DNA from: Azorinus chamasolen
Taxonomy: Eukaryota > Mollusca > Bivalvia > Cardiida > Solecurtidae
Direction of reading: 5' to 3'
Assembly (NCBI GenBank): GCA_963576725.1
Contig: OY755243.1
Location: forward strand, 74,050,106-74,114,105
DNA length: 64,000 nt
In this document: piece by piece, positions 1-11,800 of the stretch
How the letters are laid out: every line of letters starts with the position of its first letter
Position numbering within the stretch: the stretch's first letter is position 1
Program-made: the position numbers and the translations under genes
Notes under the pieces: model-generated
The model's input: only the letters and a program-made list of their open reading frames with translations
The model's database searches: none
What the model was told of the DNA's origin: nothing

Positions 1-4
1 AGTT

Positions 5-242
5 TTAACCCTTTTACCGCCAATGTCGCAAAAATGTACCACGTCAAATAGTGCAGCCCCAGACCAGACACCGCCTTTTTCAAGGCGGCGTCTGATTAGG
101 GACTTCACTTTTTGTCTCAAACTCTATTTTTATTTATTCCTTTGAAATTTGCATTCATTTATCTCATTTCCTTATTTCACCAAATGATTTAACAAAAGTG
201 GTTTGCAGACGACAATTAGAAATTTGGCGCTGAAAGGGTTAT
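5..242 (+). mobile_element. TTAA-3 hairpin element
   Basis: Left end TTAACCCTTTTACCGCC, right end TTGGCGCTGAAAGGGTTAT (TTAA decayed to TTAT). Central hairpin GCCTTTTTCAAGGC at about 45-114. Confidence 0.85.
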
Positions 243-613
243 CAAGAACATTACAGATGAGATCACATACAGTGGGATGTATATTACAGTTTATCCGTAT
301 CTCTGAAAAATATAAACCCCAAGAAAAATATTACATGTACTCTGTTAGATACATAGATGACAGAGCGAAAATAAGAAGGTATTTATGGAACATTATTACG
401 CTAAATTTGACCTAAAAGGTCATGTCATGATGTTACAGTTACATAGCAATGAAAACATTTTTACTGCAATTTGTTTATTTGTACAATAATAAACAATAGA
501 CAAGACGACATCATTAAGTGACGAAAGACCCCGAAGGAATACTTTATTGCTTCGTCCTTGACCGAATATGCTTTGTCTTTCCTCAGTCATACTGTATTTG
601 TTATACAATCTTG

Positions 614-809
614 TTAACCCTTACAACGGTGAATTTTCAAATGGACTATTCCAAATTCAAACAGGTCAAGCTTATGATGACTATTTAGGGATTTTTCCAA
701 AGAAAAGTGTAAAATGACAAACAGTGCAGACCCTGATGAGAGGGCTCCTCTATACTCTTTGCAAAGGCCATTACATGTAGTGGCGAATGACCCACACTGT
801 AAGGGTTAA
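614..809. mobile_element. TTAA-6 hairpin element
   Basis: TTAACCCTTACAACGG...TGTAAGGGTTAA. Interior AAACAGTGCAGACCCTGATG is the shared core; the right hairpin arm is mostly deleted. Confidence 0.75.
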
Positions 810-1006
810 AGCTACCATTAAAGGAAGTCGGTTTTGGTATACTTTGTGTGCAAATGTATTAGATGGCGTATATCTGGAGTAAACGGTTAAGTTCGCAATA
901 TATTCCTGCATAACTTAAGCTCTGCATTAAGCACGCTTCTCTTTGTTTGTTTTTAAAAAGGCCCATATTTATGCACTGTAGATTTAAAGCATCACTGTTT
1001 TCTGTA

Positions 1007-1065
1007 TTTTATCTTACTATCCTTTGCGATACAACTTTTATCTTACTATCCTTTGCGATTCAAGT
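1007..1065. repeat. Two tandem copies of a ~29-bp unit
   Basis: TTTATCTTACTATCCTTTGC occurs twice in a row with 29-base spacing. Confidence 0.8.
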
Positions 1066-1091
1066 TTCCGTACTCATTGGTCATAATGTCA

Positions 1092-1328
1092 TTAACCCTT
1101 TTACTTCATGAATATTCATGAAAGAAATGGTGGCATCGTTAATATTAATTAGATTTTTCAAATGGCATATAAACACAAGAACTGTTTGCCAGGGTAGAGA
1201 GTGTAGAATCAGATGTATATTATTTCATAAGCAATTAGATCAGACCCTGATCAAGCGGCCCCTATAAGATCAGGGTCTGCTCGATCTGCATAGGCGTAGA
1301 AAACCGTATTTATGGAGTACATGATTAA
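1092..1328 (-). mobile_element. TTAA-1 element, hairpin apex deleted
   Basis: TTAACCCTTTTACTTCATGA start, GACCCTGATCAAGCGGCCCC...AGATCAGGGTC core, decayed right end ATGGAGTACATGATTAA. Confidence 0.75.
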
Positions 1329-1559
1329 AGTAATTTTCAGACAGTACAGACTGTTCAAAAGCCACAAGTTGACACAGAGACATGTCTTTGTTTTTGAAAT
1401 ATGATTCTCTCAAGTTTCTGCATTTTTCTATAAGCCTGTCTTATGCAGTTTGTTGGATCATTTAGCCATGCGAGCAGAAGCTAATTAGAAATTTAATTTA
1501 TACTTATGAATGTATGACTCAGTGACAACATTTCTATTAGCATGTTAAATTATACGTGT

Positions 1560-1803
1560 TTAACCCTTGATCTCATTAATATTTATGTAAGAAATAATGA
1601 CATCACAAATTTTAATTAGATTAATTTTGATAATGACAAATGAACGCAGGAAACTTTGGCCATGGCAAAAACTATAGAATCGGATCTGTATGATTCCATA
1701 AACAAATAGAATAGTCTCTAATGAGACATATCCTATATCAGCCGCCTGATCCAAAACTTCTCCGTCAGCAAAGGCGTCAGAAGGCGTGTCTATGGAGTAA
1801 AGG
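1560..1803 (-). mobile_element. TTAA-1 element, right TTAA lost
   Basis: TTAACCCTTGATCTCATTAA start; the hairpin is reduced to GAGACATATCC; ends ATGGAGTAAAGG without TTAA. Confidence 0.7.
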
Positions 1804-1820
1804 ATTCATCTGTGACATAA

Positions 1821-2020
1821 ATAACACCCTCATATTGACGCCTTTTGGCGCCTCTGTAAAAGTCACTTTTTGAAACAATATGAGCAAATGCTCTATTTAT
1901 TACAGTGGTTTCAAAACTACACAATTTTAAAATTTTCCCTTTCTCTAGTAAATGCTTCTTTTCGGTAGATTCGTTGAAAGAGGTAGGATATAAAAATAGC
2001 ATATGAGGGAATGGGTTTAA
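1821..2020. mobile_element. TTAA-2 element
   Basis: ACCCTCATATTGACGCC...GAGCAAATGCTCTATTTAT... to ATGAGGGAATGGGTTTAA. The left hairpin arm is partly lost. Confidence 0.75.
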
Positions 2021-2384
2021 CTAATTGTTTCATGACATGTTAACTCAAATACAGTAAATCCTCTCCATCAGTCTAATTATTGGTACTATAAACAGGTGGT
2101 ACCTCAATGCTGGACGAATCTTCTTTTATCTGGCATTTTACTGCGTCCTTTGAGAGCTTTCTGCCTTACTTTCTAACGTCAAAACAATCAACACTTGTAA
2201 TGTTTAGATACTTTTCGACTCAATTTCAATTTTCTTGCTGCGCCACGATGTTACTTAACAAAGTGTCATTCTGCTTTAATATAACATAGTTTATAACAAG
2301 TTTATCACGCAACTCCAACAACAAATCAGCTCAGGTTTTTTTCCGCGTGTAACCGCCATGTCACCGGAACCGGAACCAATTAAT

Positions 2385-2448
2385 AAAACTAATTAATATT
2401 CATACAGTCATGTTTACTTAAATAAATATTCATGGAGTAAAGAGTTAA
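2385..2448. mobile_element. TTAA-1 right-end fragment
   Basis: AATATTCATGGAGTAAAGAGTTAA matches the end of the family; no hairpin remains. Confidence 0.55.
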
Positions 2449-2461
2449 GTAGCCAACACCT

Positions 2462-2686
2462 TTAACCCTTTACCCCATAAATATTCATGTAAGAAATGAT
2501 TCTTATACATGTAATAGCACATGAACACAGGCCATTTTGGTCCAGACAGAAACTGTAGAACTAGATCTATATTATACCATAAGCAAAAAGAGCTGACCCT
2601 GATCAGATGGCTCCTGCACTAGCCGTCTGATCTGGGTCTTCTCTGTTTGCAAAAGCGTAAAAAGGTGTTCATAGGAAGGAAAATTG
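2462..2686 (-). mobile_element. TTAA-1 element
   Basis: TTAACCCTTTACCCCATAAA start; core GACCCTGATCAGATGGCTCC / CCGTCTGATCTGGGTC with the T-T mismatch; right end decayed. Confidence 0.8.
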
Positions 2687-3034
2687 TTCACAAACACGTA
2701 GGTTTATTAATCAAATGATTGCTAAAGAGAGTATTCACTGTACACATGTACACTGCTATATGCACATGACACATGTGATATACTAAGTGATTGATCGAGA
2801 GTCGTAGGTGTCACCTCAAACGAAAATCGCTTCAGGGAAACTGGAAATCTATACTCAGTGCATTCGGAATAAATTAATCAAACATTTTATAACTGTTTAT
2901 TGAATTAACTATGATCGACGAGTGATCACGTGATACAGTAATAGTTTACATGGAGACATGCGTGTCTGCCACAGCCAAGCTGGTACTTCTAATGAGATAT
3001 TATATACTGAGGCTACATTTAAGAAATATGTTGT

Positions 3035-3255
3035 TTTTAAACATTGTGATAAATAGAGCATTTGCTCTAATGGAGCAAATGCTCTTTTTATCATAATGGT
3101 TTCAAGAAGTGTTTTACAGAGGCGTCAGAAGGCATCAATATGAGTCTGCTCTGTTTGCTTATGGTATCATATAGGTCTGATTCTACAGTTTCTGGTTGAG
3201 CCAAAACATCCTGCTTACACATGCCAAAAGGCATCAATATGAGGGAATGGGTTAA
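3035..3255. mobile_element. Chimeric TTAA-2 element carrying a TTAA-1 half
   Basis: A TTAA-2 hairpin (GCATTTGCTCTAATGGAGCA) is followed by AAGGCATCAATATGAG, then a TTAA-1 right half (TCTGCTCTGTTTGC to the AAAACATCCTG region), then AAGGCATCAATATGAG again and GGAATGGGTTAA. A 16-base direct repeat brackets the foreign piece. Confidence 0.8.
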
Positions 3256-3376
3256 GACTAAGGCCAGGTGACTCTAGAAGGACCCCTCATTACATAAATA
3301 TCCACAAAACTGAAAATTAGATTAGTCTGTCATACATATTCAGACACGCGCACTTAGTTCACAATTAGTTAATGTA

Positions 3377-3528
3377 CAGTAAAGTCTCGCTATTACGACC
3401 ACTGAAAATAAGTCTGAATCTTTAAGACGGGTGGTAGTTTAATGCATGACAAAGGTGATATAGAAAGCTCCTAGAGGAGCTTTCTGTATCACGTTGCCTT
3501 GCATTAAGCTACCACCTGGTTTTACTGT
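3377..3528. mobile_element. TA-1 element, right side shortened
   Basis: TA then CAGTAAAGTCTCGC; hairpin GATATAGAAAGCTCCTAGAG and its complement; ends GGTTTTACTG directly after the hairpin, so the right flank is deleted. Confidence 0.8.
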
Positions 3529-4034
3529 CTTCTATGTTAATAATAAATCATGTAATCGCTTGAGCGAGACATTACTGTGCCATAGTCCATCCACCAGTAT
3601 AAAATCAGGCTCATTATTATTTTATGATAATTTACAGTTTGCAATTTCTAGTCAAATCACCGTCAACACAAGGAAGAACATACCTTTTAATGTCATTTTT
3701 TGGCTTCTTAATACTAACACTCCAATAAAAAAAGCATTTTAGAGCTGATCTTTAATATGCCATAATCCACCCACCCAAACCTGTTAATCAGTGTAAAATT
3801 ATTAACATCAAGTTTAATCACATAACAGGATGTCAGAATGTCGGTAGCGTTTGATATAGACACAGGTTTAGTCTCGTCTCCTCGATGTATCATAATAAAC
3901 ACGCGCCGTGAATTGATCTTCTTGTTCAGATGATAATTATTTAAGAAATGACAGAAAACAATGATGTACCTTGTAACGCCATAATTCGACAGTACAATAA
4001 AATGATATGCAGTAAAACCCCTGTAATGCGACCA

Positions 4035-4186
4035 AAGCAACAGATAAAAGTGCGTACTCAAGTACTAAAATCGTCATTTCTCCACAAAACTATCTTCTAG
4101 ACGATTATAAAGAATGGCCACAGCATAGGGTTTGGTGGAGAAAGGACGAGTTTAGAGTTTATAAAGCACATCTATCTGATGCTCTG
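4035..4186. mobile_element. AG-1 hairpin element
   Basis: CAACAGATAAAAGTGCGTAC start, TTTCTCCAC...GGTTTGGTGGAGAAA arms, GATGCTCTG end. A lone TA-1 left end (CAGTAAAACCCCTGTAATGC) stands just before at 4009. Confidence 0.75.
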
Positions 4187-4518
4187 TATTATTATTCCAA
4201 ATTCTCGCTAAAGCTGGTTCCTCCACCTGCCATACTTATAAAGCACAGATGACTATTTGTGATAAGATATTGCTTTGTAAATATCAACAACAGTATTTAA
4301 CAAACTTAATGCATATGACGGACCTTATTGCATTGCCAACAGTATATGCCTGCAACATACGTTTATGATGATTGAATTGTATGTATGGAAAGATAGATAA
4401 CAAATTGATAATATTCTGATGAATAATAAGCAATAGAGACAACGCGTCTAGCATTTGTCTACACTGTTTTCAATGCAAAAAAATCATATTTCACAGAAAG
4501 CGCCATATACTTTCTTTG

Positions 4519-4765
4519 TTAACCCTTTCCCTTATATAAGCGCATTTTGACGCATCTGCAAACAGAGTAGACCCAGATCAGACGGCTCCTATAGGAGCCG
4601 TATGATCATGGTCTGCTCTGTTTGCTTATGGTGTAATATAGATCTGATTCTACACCTTCTGCCTGGGGCAAAATGTCCTGTGTTCATATGCAATTTAAAA
4701 ATAATCTAATTAATATTCACGACGAAATTATTTCCTACTTGAATATTCATCAGGGAAAGGGTTAA
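4519..4765 (+). mobile_element. TTAA-1 element (complete reference copy)
   Basis: 247 bases, TTAACCCTTTCCCTTAT to AGGGAAAGGGTTAA. Left arm AGACCCAGATCAGACGGCTC, apex CTATAG, right arm GGAGCCGTATGATCATGGTC. Subterminal AATATTCA motifs on the right. Confidence 0.9.
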
Positions 4766-4811
4766 ATGGCCTAACAGATCTTTATGATCTTTATGAATGC
4801 TTGCTTTCCGT

Positions 4812-4999
4812 TTAACCCTGGCAATGCTGAGTACATTTCGTCGACAGAAACAGTATTCACATTCGTATTTTGGAAGCAAACTTTCTTCCATTTCTTTTCA
4901 AAGACATAATCAGAGTTTCAAATAGTTTGGATCCTGACGTCTCGTCTGGATCCAAACTGCTTGCAAATGTATTCATTATTTCGCCAGCCGCCAGCTAAA
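4812..4999. mobile_element. TTAA-4 element with shortened hairpin
   Basis: Hairpin AGTTTGGATCCTGACG / TCTGGATCCAAACTG at 4924-4962; left TTAACCCTGG, right end near AGCTAAAGG. Confidence 0.65.
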
Positions 5000-5311
5000 G
5001 GTTGCCTGTACTAGATTCGAAACTAAAAACTGACACATAGTAATTAGCGTATATTCGGCTCACAGTCCTGGACCTGTCGCCTTTGACAGGGGTCAATTAT
5101 GCGCTGGCCTTGTCAAAAGTCAAAATGGCAACTACATGTGCAATGTATATTAGAACTCATAATGATATCTACATGACCCTCCGTTAGCAAAATAACTCTG
5201 ATATCTCAGGTTCTCAGTTGAAACCTATGTTCTCGGACCAGAGTCTAGATTATCGGCGGAAACCTAGGATCTCAATCACAGGGTGCGTTCTCGGTGATGA
5301 TCGTTACAAAC

Positions 5312-5374
5312 AATTTTTGGATCCAGATGAGACGCCGAGTAATTCAGTGTCTAATCAAGATTCAACTTGTTTGT
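5312..5374. repeat. TTAA-4 hairpin fragment
   Basis: TTGGATCCAGATGAGACGCC...GTCTAATCAAGATTCAA; a decayed right arm retains the A-A mismatch. Confidence 0.65.
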
Positions 5375-5410
5375 AACTGTTTGTAACCGTTTTAAATAAA
5401 AAGGAAGAAC

Positions 5411-5616
5411 AATTTGAAACCCCGCTAATGCGACCACCCAAAAGAGATATAATTCTGGGTGGTAGAGGCAGGCGGTAGCTTAATGCAGGACAACGGTAAT
5501 GCAGAAAGCTCCTAGAGGAGCTTTCTGTATTACTTTTGTCCTGCATTAAGCAACCACCTGCTTATAAAGACACCCATATTTATTCATTAAGTGGTCGCAT
5601 TAGAGGGGTTCTTCTG
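5411..5616. mobile_element. TA-1 element
   Basis: AAACCCCGCTAATGCGACC and its complement GGTCGCATTAGAGGGGTT as inverted ends; hairpin GCAGAAAGCTCCTAGAGGAG. It ends 106 bases before protease exon 1. Confidence 0.85.
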
Positions 5617-5722
5617 TATCAAAGAAGACAAAGTTTGTAGACAACACTATATGGCAGCGAAAGAGTTGAAAGCAGCATATAGAATGAATGTTTGAAATAT
5701 AATATTCTGTTATGTTTTACAG

Positions 5723-5834
5723 GGCTACGTACCAAGGTCAAGCAGGGACAATCTACATGTTACACACAGTGCAGTGTTTCAGGAGCAAGTCAAATCTGCA
5801 AATAGAATATTTCATTACAATACAGATCGGATAG
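5723..5834 (+). CDS. Protease exon 1 of visible model (pro-domain)
   Basis: Acceptor ttttacag precedes 5723 and donor gtaagt starts at 5835. The exon is open in phase 0, encodes residues 1-37 (starts GYVPRSSRDN) and leaves one base, g. That g joins the two bases ca of the next exon to make an Ala codon, so phases agree across a 10 kb intron. It has no recognisable motif of its own; support is splice sites, open frame and phase match. A phase-0 start means at least one earlier exon, which should carry the ATG and signal peptide. Confidence 0.6.
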
Positions 5835-8800
5835 GTAAGTACAAACACAAAGAAACAACGTTTTTATTGCATTTCACACCAATGGCAGATATTAAGAATT
5901 ACACACACTTCGCTTACACCTTTCACACATATATCGCAAAATCTTTGCATACAGTTCACACACACGCATGCACGCGCGCACGCATGTACGCTGCTCGCTC
6001 GTACGCACACACATACACCCTGCTTCATAAACGCTTCGCACACTTCGCAGGCACTTCGCACATTTCCTCCCGAAGCCATCGCCATACCCATTGAGTTAAC
6101 CCTTTCCTCCATAAATACGCTTTTCTACGCCTCTGTAAAAGTCACTGTATGAAACCATTGTGATAAATAGAGCATTTGCTCCAATAGGAGCAAATGCTGT
6201 ATTTATCACAATGGTTTCAAACTACAAAATTCTAAAATTTTCCTTTTCTCTGGTTAATGCTCCTTTTCGGTAGATTTACTCAAAGTGGATGGATCTAAAA
6301 TAGCCTATGAGGTAATGGGTTAAATTTGATACAACGGTTTTGAACACGATAATTCAACATTTCTGTATATTAAAAAGAGAACACACCCAGTAATGGCATG
6401 ACATTCTAGACGTGATATTACAAGTTTTTTTGGGTAAAATTCCCCTTTTTTAACAATCGATTGAAAGTCCTTAAAATTTACCGTATTTGCGGATTTCTGT
6501 TTATGGCCAGAAGATTTGATATTAACTCTAATATTGCTATATAGGCGTTTAAACCCTGAAATTGAAACAATAAAAAAAAGTGTCCAAGTGTCAAATTGGG
6601 GAGTAACTGGGCGTCTCATTGGGATACGTATAAGCTGTTTGAAAACGCACGTTAGGTTGCACTCGGCTAGATACAGGTCAAACAATACTTGTAATGCGTC
6701 TATGTCAAACAGCTTCGAAACTATGCACACGTCATAATATAGATGACATAGAATTGCAATTAACCCTCATATCGCTATCCCCGGCATGACTGACATTTTC
6801 AAACAGCTTGGATCCAGATGAGACGCCGAGTAACTCGGCGTCTCATCAGGATCCAAGCTGTTTGCCATTTGATCAATATTGTTATTATAAAACTCGAACG
6901 AATTGGAAGAGTGTAACAGTTACTACATATCAGAATTTGAGCAGACATATTTTTTCCAGCAGATAAGGGTTAAGGCGAGCGGCTTTCCGAGAATAAAATG
7001 TACGAACACGACAAAATGATGCTCGATACCTGCTTACAAGCTATTTGTAGCCAAATTTAACAACTACGTTTAAACGTGTTTGTAAACAAGGTGTCTGAGG
7101 TTTCTGTGTAGAAATTTACATCAAAGGGCAACAAGTTTTCGTGACTGATTGTTAAAAATGCAAAACGCGTGACATGCGTATAGAATAATTACTCCCGTAT
7201 TGGCAGTGACTGCATCAGTTTTCTTAATTTCATACAGTTTTAAAGATAGACAGACAGGTGACAAGGTAAACAGACAGAGACGGAGACGGAGACGGAGAAA
7301 GAGACAGACAGACAGGCAGACATACAGACATACAGATAGACGGACGGACGGTCAGGCAAAACAGGCAGAAACAGCCAGTCAGACAGACAATAGGAGCTTT
7401 CTGCATTTCTTTGACCTACATTAAGCTACCACCTGCCTTACCGACCCATGATTAGACCTCTTTTTGAAGACAGATTAACCCTTTACCTGATAGAAGCGGC
7501 TTTAAGCGAGTTTAATATATTCCTCCGCTGAAGAAAATAGTTCCAATTTTTACAATAATGAACATATAGCATCATAAATAGTTTCTATATTCTAGGAGGT
7601 GGTAGCTTAAAGCAGGCTGAAAGTAAAGCAGAATGCGCATTAAGGCGCATTCTGCTTTACTTTCAACCTGCTTTAAGTGGTCACCTGTCTTCAAAACTAG
7701 AAATAGGCTATTGGGTAAAGGGTTAAGATAGGTTCTACTGTAGTTGCAATATCATAGTTTCATAAAATCGAAGCATAAATGCCTAAAAGAGATATGGCGG
7801 ATAGGGGTGATGGGGCGTGGTGTGTGCTGGTGTGAGGTCTTTTATAGAAGCAAGTAAGTCAGGCTACGGCTTGAGGAATACGCAATTGTATCATATTCAT
7901 TACATTTTATGAGCTGCTGGAAAGTAAAGCCTGCTTCAATTTTCATACTAGAATTTTCCTCCGTTTTAAGGTTTATCTTAATAATACAACCAACGTGCCA
8001 AACATTTTGGATCCTGATGTGACGCACTGTTACGGGTTGTTATATATGCAAAGTGTGTCACTCAATCGTAAATGTACTCTCAATAGGTTTGCACTTAAGG
8101 TTTTTTTCGAGAAACGAACTCAAGATTTATTGGTTTACTAAATTCTTAATTTTATTATTTGAAATTCAAATAAATCAAGAAAAAAGTTCAAGTAAGGCCC
8201 TTTATCTATTATCTTATCTGCTTTCAATGTTGTTCGCGACGTCCCAGTTTACGGACGCTAAAAGTTATCCTTTTGTGATCTAAATTTGACATGGTTGGCA
8301 TTTGTAAACTGTTTGGATCCAGATGAAACGCCGAGTTAACTAGCCGTCTAATCAGAATATATTAGAACCTACATTAGAACCGGCTATTCATTTATTGGAC
8401 ATATGAGTCTTAAAAATTAGGTGGTTGCTTAATGCATGTCAAAAGTAACACCGAAAGCTCCTGTATTGGAGTTTTCTACATTACTTTTGACTTGCATTAA
8501 GCTACCACCTACCTTTTACAAATCCATAATTAGACATATTTTAATGAACGATTAAGCTTCTATTGTGCATTCTGTTTTCCACTCGGTCATTAGTTTCTAC
8601 AAAACTAAGCTCTTGCGTAACGCTTGCCTTGCTTAACCCATTACCTCATAGGCTATTTTTAGACCCAATCTATTTGAATAAATCTACCGAGAAGGAGCAT
8701 TAACTAAAGAAAAGGATATTTTTAAGATTTTTATAGTTTGAAACCATTGTGATAAATAGAGCATTTGCTCCTATAGGAGCAAATGCTGTATTTATCACAA

Positions 8801-11800
8801 TGGTTTCAATAGGTGATTTTTACAGAGGCGTAGAAAGGCGTATTTATGGAGGAAAGGGTTAAGCTGCCATCTGTCTTAACCATTTCTCTTTTACGCATTT
8901 GCAAACAGAGTAGATCCAGATCAGAAGGCTCTTATAGGAGACGTCTGATCGTGGTCTTCTCTGGGTTTTTTTTACATGAAATAGACATGAGTTTATAGTT
9001 TTTGTCAGAGCAAACATATCCTTGAAAAGTTTACATTATAAAAAATCAGCTAATACATATTCATGTCACTATTCCTTACATGAATATTAAACAGGGATAG
9101 GGTTAAATGGCTAAATTTATTGATAAATCAAAATCCGGCTAGTTTTTATTAATATAAATGACAACGTTTATATACTCTGATAGTCTAGATAAAAATTGTC
9201 AAATTCAATGATCGGAGATACAGTGAAACCTCTCTATAACGGCCATTCAGAATATGTACATGACTACAGATTTCCTTGTTCAATATTCATGTAAGAAATA
9301 ATGACATCATGAATATTTATTAGCTGACTTTGTATGATGGTGTACACAAGGTGTTTCGGCCCAGGCAGAAACTGTAGCATCAGATCCTTATTATATCATA
9401 AACAAACAGAGCAGACCCAGATCAGCCGGCTTCTAACGGAATTAATATTCTACCTCATAGAAACGCATATTAACGCTTTTGCAAATAGAGTATACCCTGA
9501 TTAAGGTCTGCCTGTGGGGTTACATGTATATACATGTAGATTCAAAGCGACAGTTGATGCTATGGTAAAAATACCTCTTCTTCATAATGTTATGATGAAG
9601 AATCCAGGTAATTAATATTCATGCCGTCATTATGTCGTTAATACAACAATATCCCAAACACAGTGGAGCCTCGTTATCTCGACCTACAGGGGGCCATACA
9701 CTTTATTTCGAGATAATAGATGTTCGAGTTATCCGATTTCTAATCTGGAAAATTTCACAGCTTACTGCAGACTAAAGTAATGATGAACGGTGACGAAGGA
9801 GCTTTTAGCATTACTTTCTACCTACATTAAGCTATCACATATGTTTCTAGATATTCGTAGTGATACAGTTTAGAACCAATTTTGGAAGGACAGAACTGTT
9901 CGTCTAGTTATCCCGTAGTTCGAGTTATCCGAGTTCGAGACATCGACGTTCCACTATGTTCCAAGTATTTTTCATTCTCGTTTTCCGTCCCCATACTTTT
10001 TTTAATGATGACCGTCGCTAGCAGTTTGGATCCAGATAGGAGTCCGAGTAACTAGATGTCTAATCAAGGTCCAAACTGTTTGGCATTCGGACACTGGTTT
10101 TGAAAAGAAATGGGAAATACTTTGAGAATACATTAAAATCCCCCTAAAGCGATTGCAAAAGGATTTTAAATTTCTTCCTTTATCAACCCGTTCCCTCCTA
10201 TTGACACCTTTGTGACGCCTCTATAAACGTCTTTGTTTGAAACCATCTTGATAAAACTATTTATCACAATGGTTTCAAAACTACACGATTCTAGAATTTT
10301 CCTTTTCTGTGGTAAATGCTCCTTTTCGGTAGATTTATTCAGAGAGATTTTGTTTAAAATTATTCGAGGAGGAAATGGGTTAAACAGCCACACGTTTTTA
10401 AAGACACGTTTGTTTATTTTTGAATGACTGTATTAGAAGGGTTTTACTGTATGCAGCAAATGCCTTTTTTGCCTTTAGTGTTGAAAAGAATAATTGCCCT
10501 TGAGCAAATGGAAACGGATGTCGATAGATGTCGAGATTGTTTACTACAGAAATCACATCACCACATTGATGGTCTTAACCCTGAATCTATTGGATAATTA
10601 AAACTGACTCCTCCAATACTGAATATCAATTAAACGTCAAATTGTATCAAGATTTATCACTGAAGAAAATGATTTTTATGACAAACAGTACAGACCCAGA
10701 TCAAAGGGCTCCCTCAGGAGCCCTTTGATCTGGGTCTGCAAAGGTCCCCACGCATTAAGAGTTAAACATTTGATGGTAACTGACTTCCGCATTTATTTTC
10801 TTGTGTTTTTTACATATATTTCCTGGTATACATATATGTGTGCGTTCATCAGGAGTTAGGTAATGAAAAACATGTAATTGTAATTTGCACTGTAATTCAT
10901 TACAGTTTCCCAACGCCCAACTATTTTTTTTATTTAAATTACTTTCTGTGTCCAATTGGCTTTTAAATGGCTACTCATGAGGGTTGTATAGAAAATAACA
11001 CCACTTTTACGTTTTTATGTCAAAAACGACACAGGAAAATATGGTTGAACAGTCGCTTTTCCTGTTGGAACTTTATTTCCAAATGCCTCCCGATCTGGGT
11101 GTACTCTGTTTACAAATGTGTGAAAAAGTGCTTCTATCAGGTAAAAGGTTAATTAATTTTTAATTCACCCCGACTCGAAGTTTGATGCAAGAAGGCACAT
11201 AAATGTTCAATACTGATCTGTTTCTTGTTTAACATCGGTGCGCGGGCGTCGACAATAAAGAGCGCATTTTCTGCTGACGGATGACAAACGACTACCTATA
11301 ATTGTCATGGTCAGCGTTTTTTGTGGCTGTGTAATAATTAGGAAACATATCCATAAACAGAAACGTTTCTGTTCTATATTTAATATAAAACCAAGAATGA
11401 TATTATGTCGATTTTCTTTAAAACTTTATCATTTAAGCCTTTATTCCATCAATTTTTATGTAAGGAATAATATTTTTTATAATGGCACATGAACATGTGA
11501 AGATTTGGTCATAGCAGAAACTGTGAAATAAAATCTATACTGCTTCAAAAAACAGACAGGTCAGACCCTGACCAGACGGCTCCTACAGGATCTGGGTCTA
11601 CTCTGTTTGCAAAGGCGTAGAAAGACGTATTTATGGAGTAAAGGGTTAAAAAGTTATTAAGATAATACTTATCACAAACAAATAACAAGTTGCTACCGAT
11701 TGATGTTGTTCCAAAAACTCTTAACCCTTTCACTTATGTAAGCGCATTTGACCCATCTGCAAACAGAGTAGACCCAGATCAGACGGCTCCTATATCCCTA

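Noticed and set aside
5864..6112. Overlapping open frames on both strands at 5.8-6.1 kb
   Set aside because: They cover a CA/GC microsatellite and run past the exon 1 donor; only 5723-5834 has splice and phase support.
6320..6730. 136-residue minus-strand frame
   Set aside because: No domain or start context; covers an AT-rich intron with a possible old hairpin arm.
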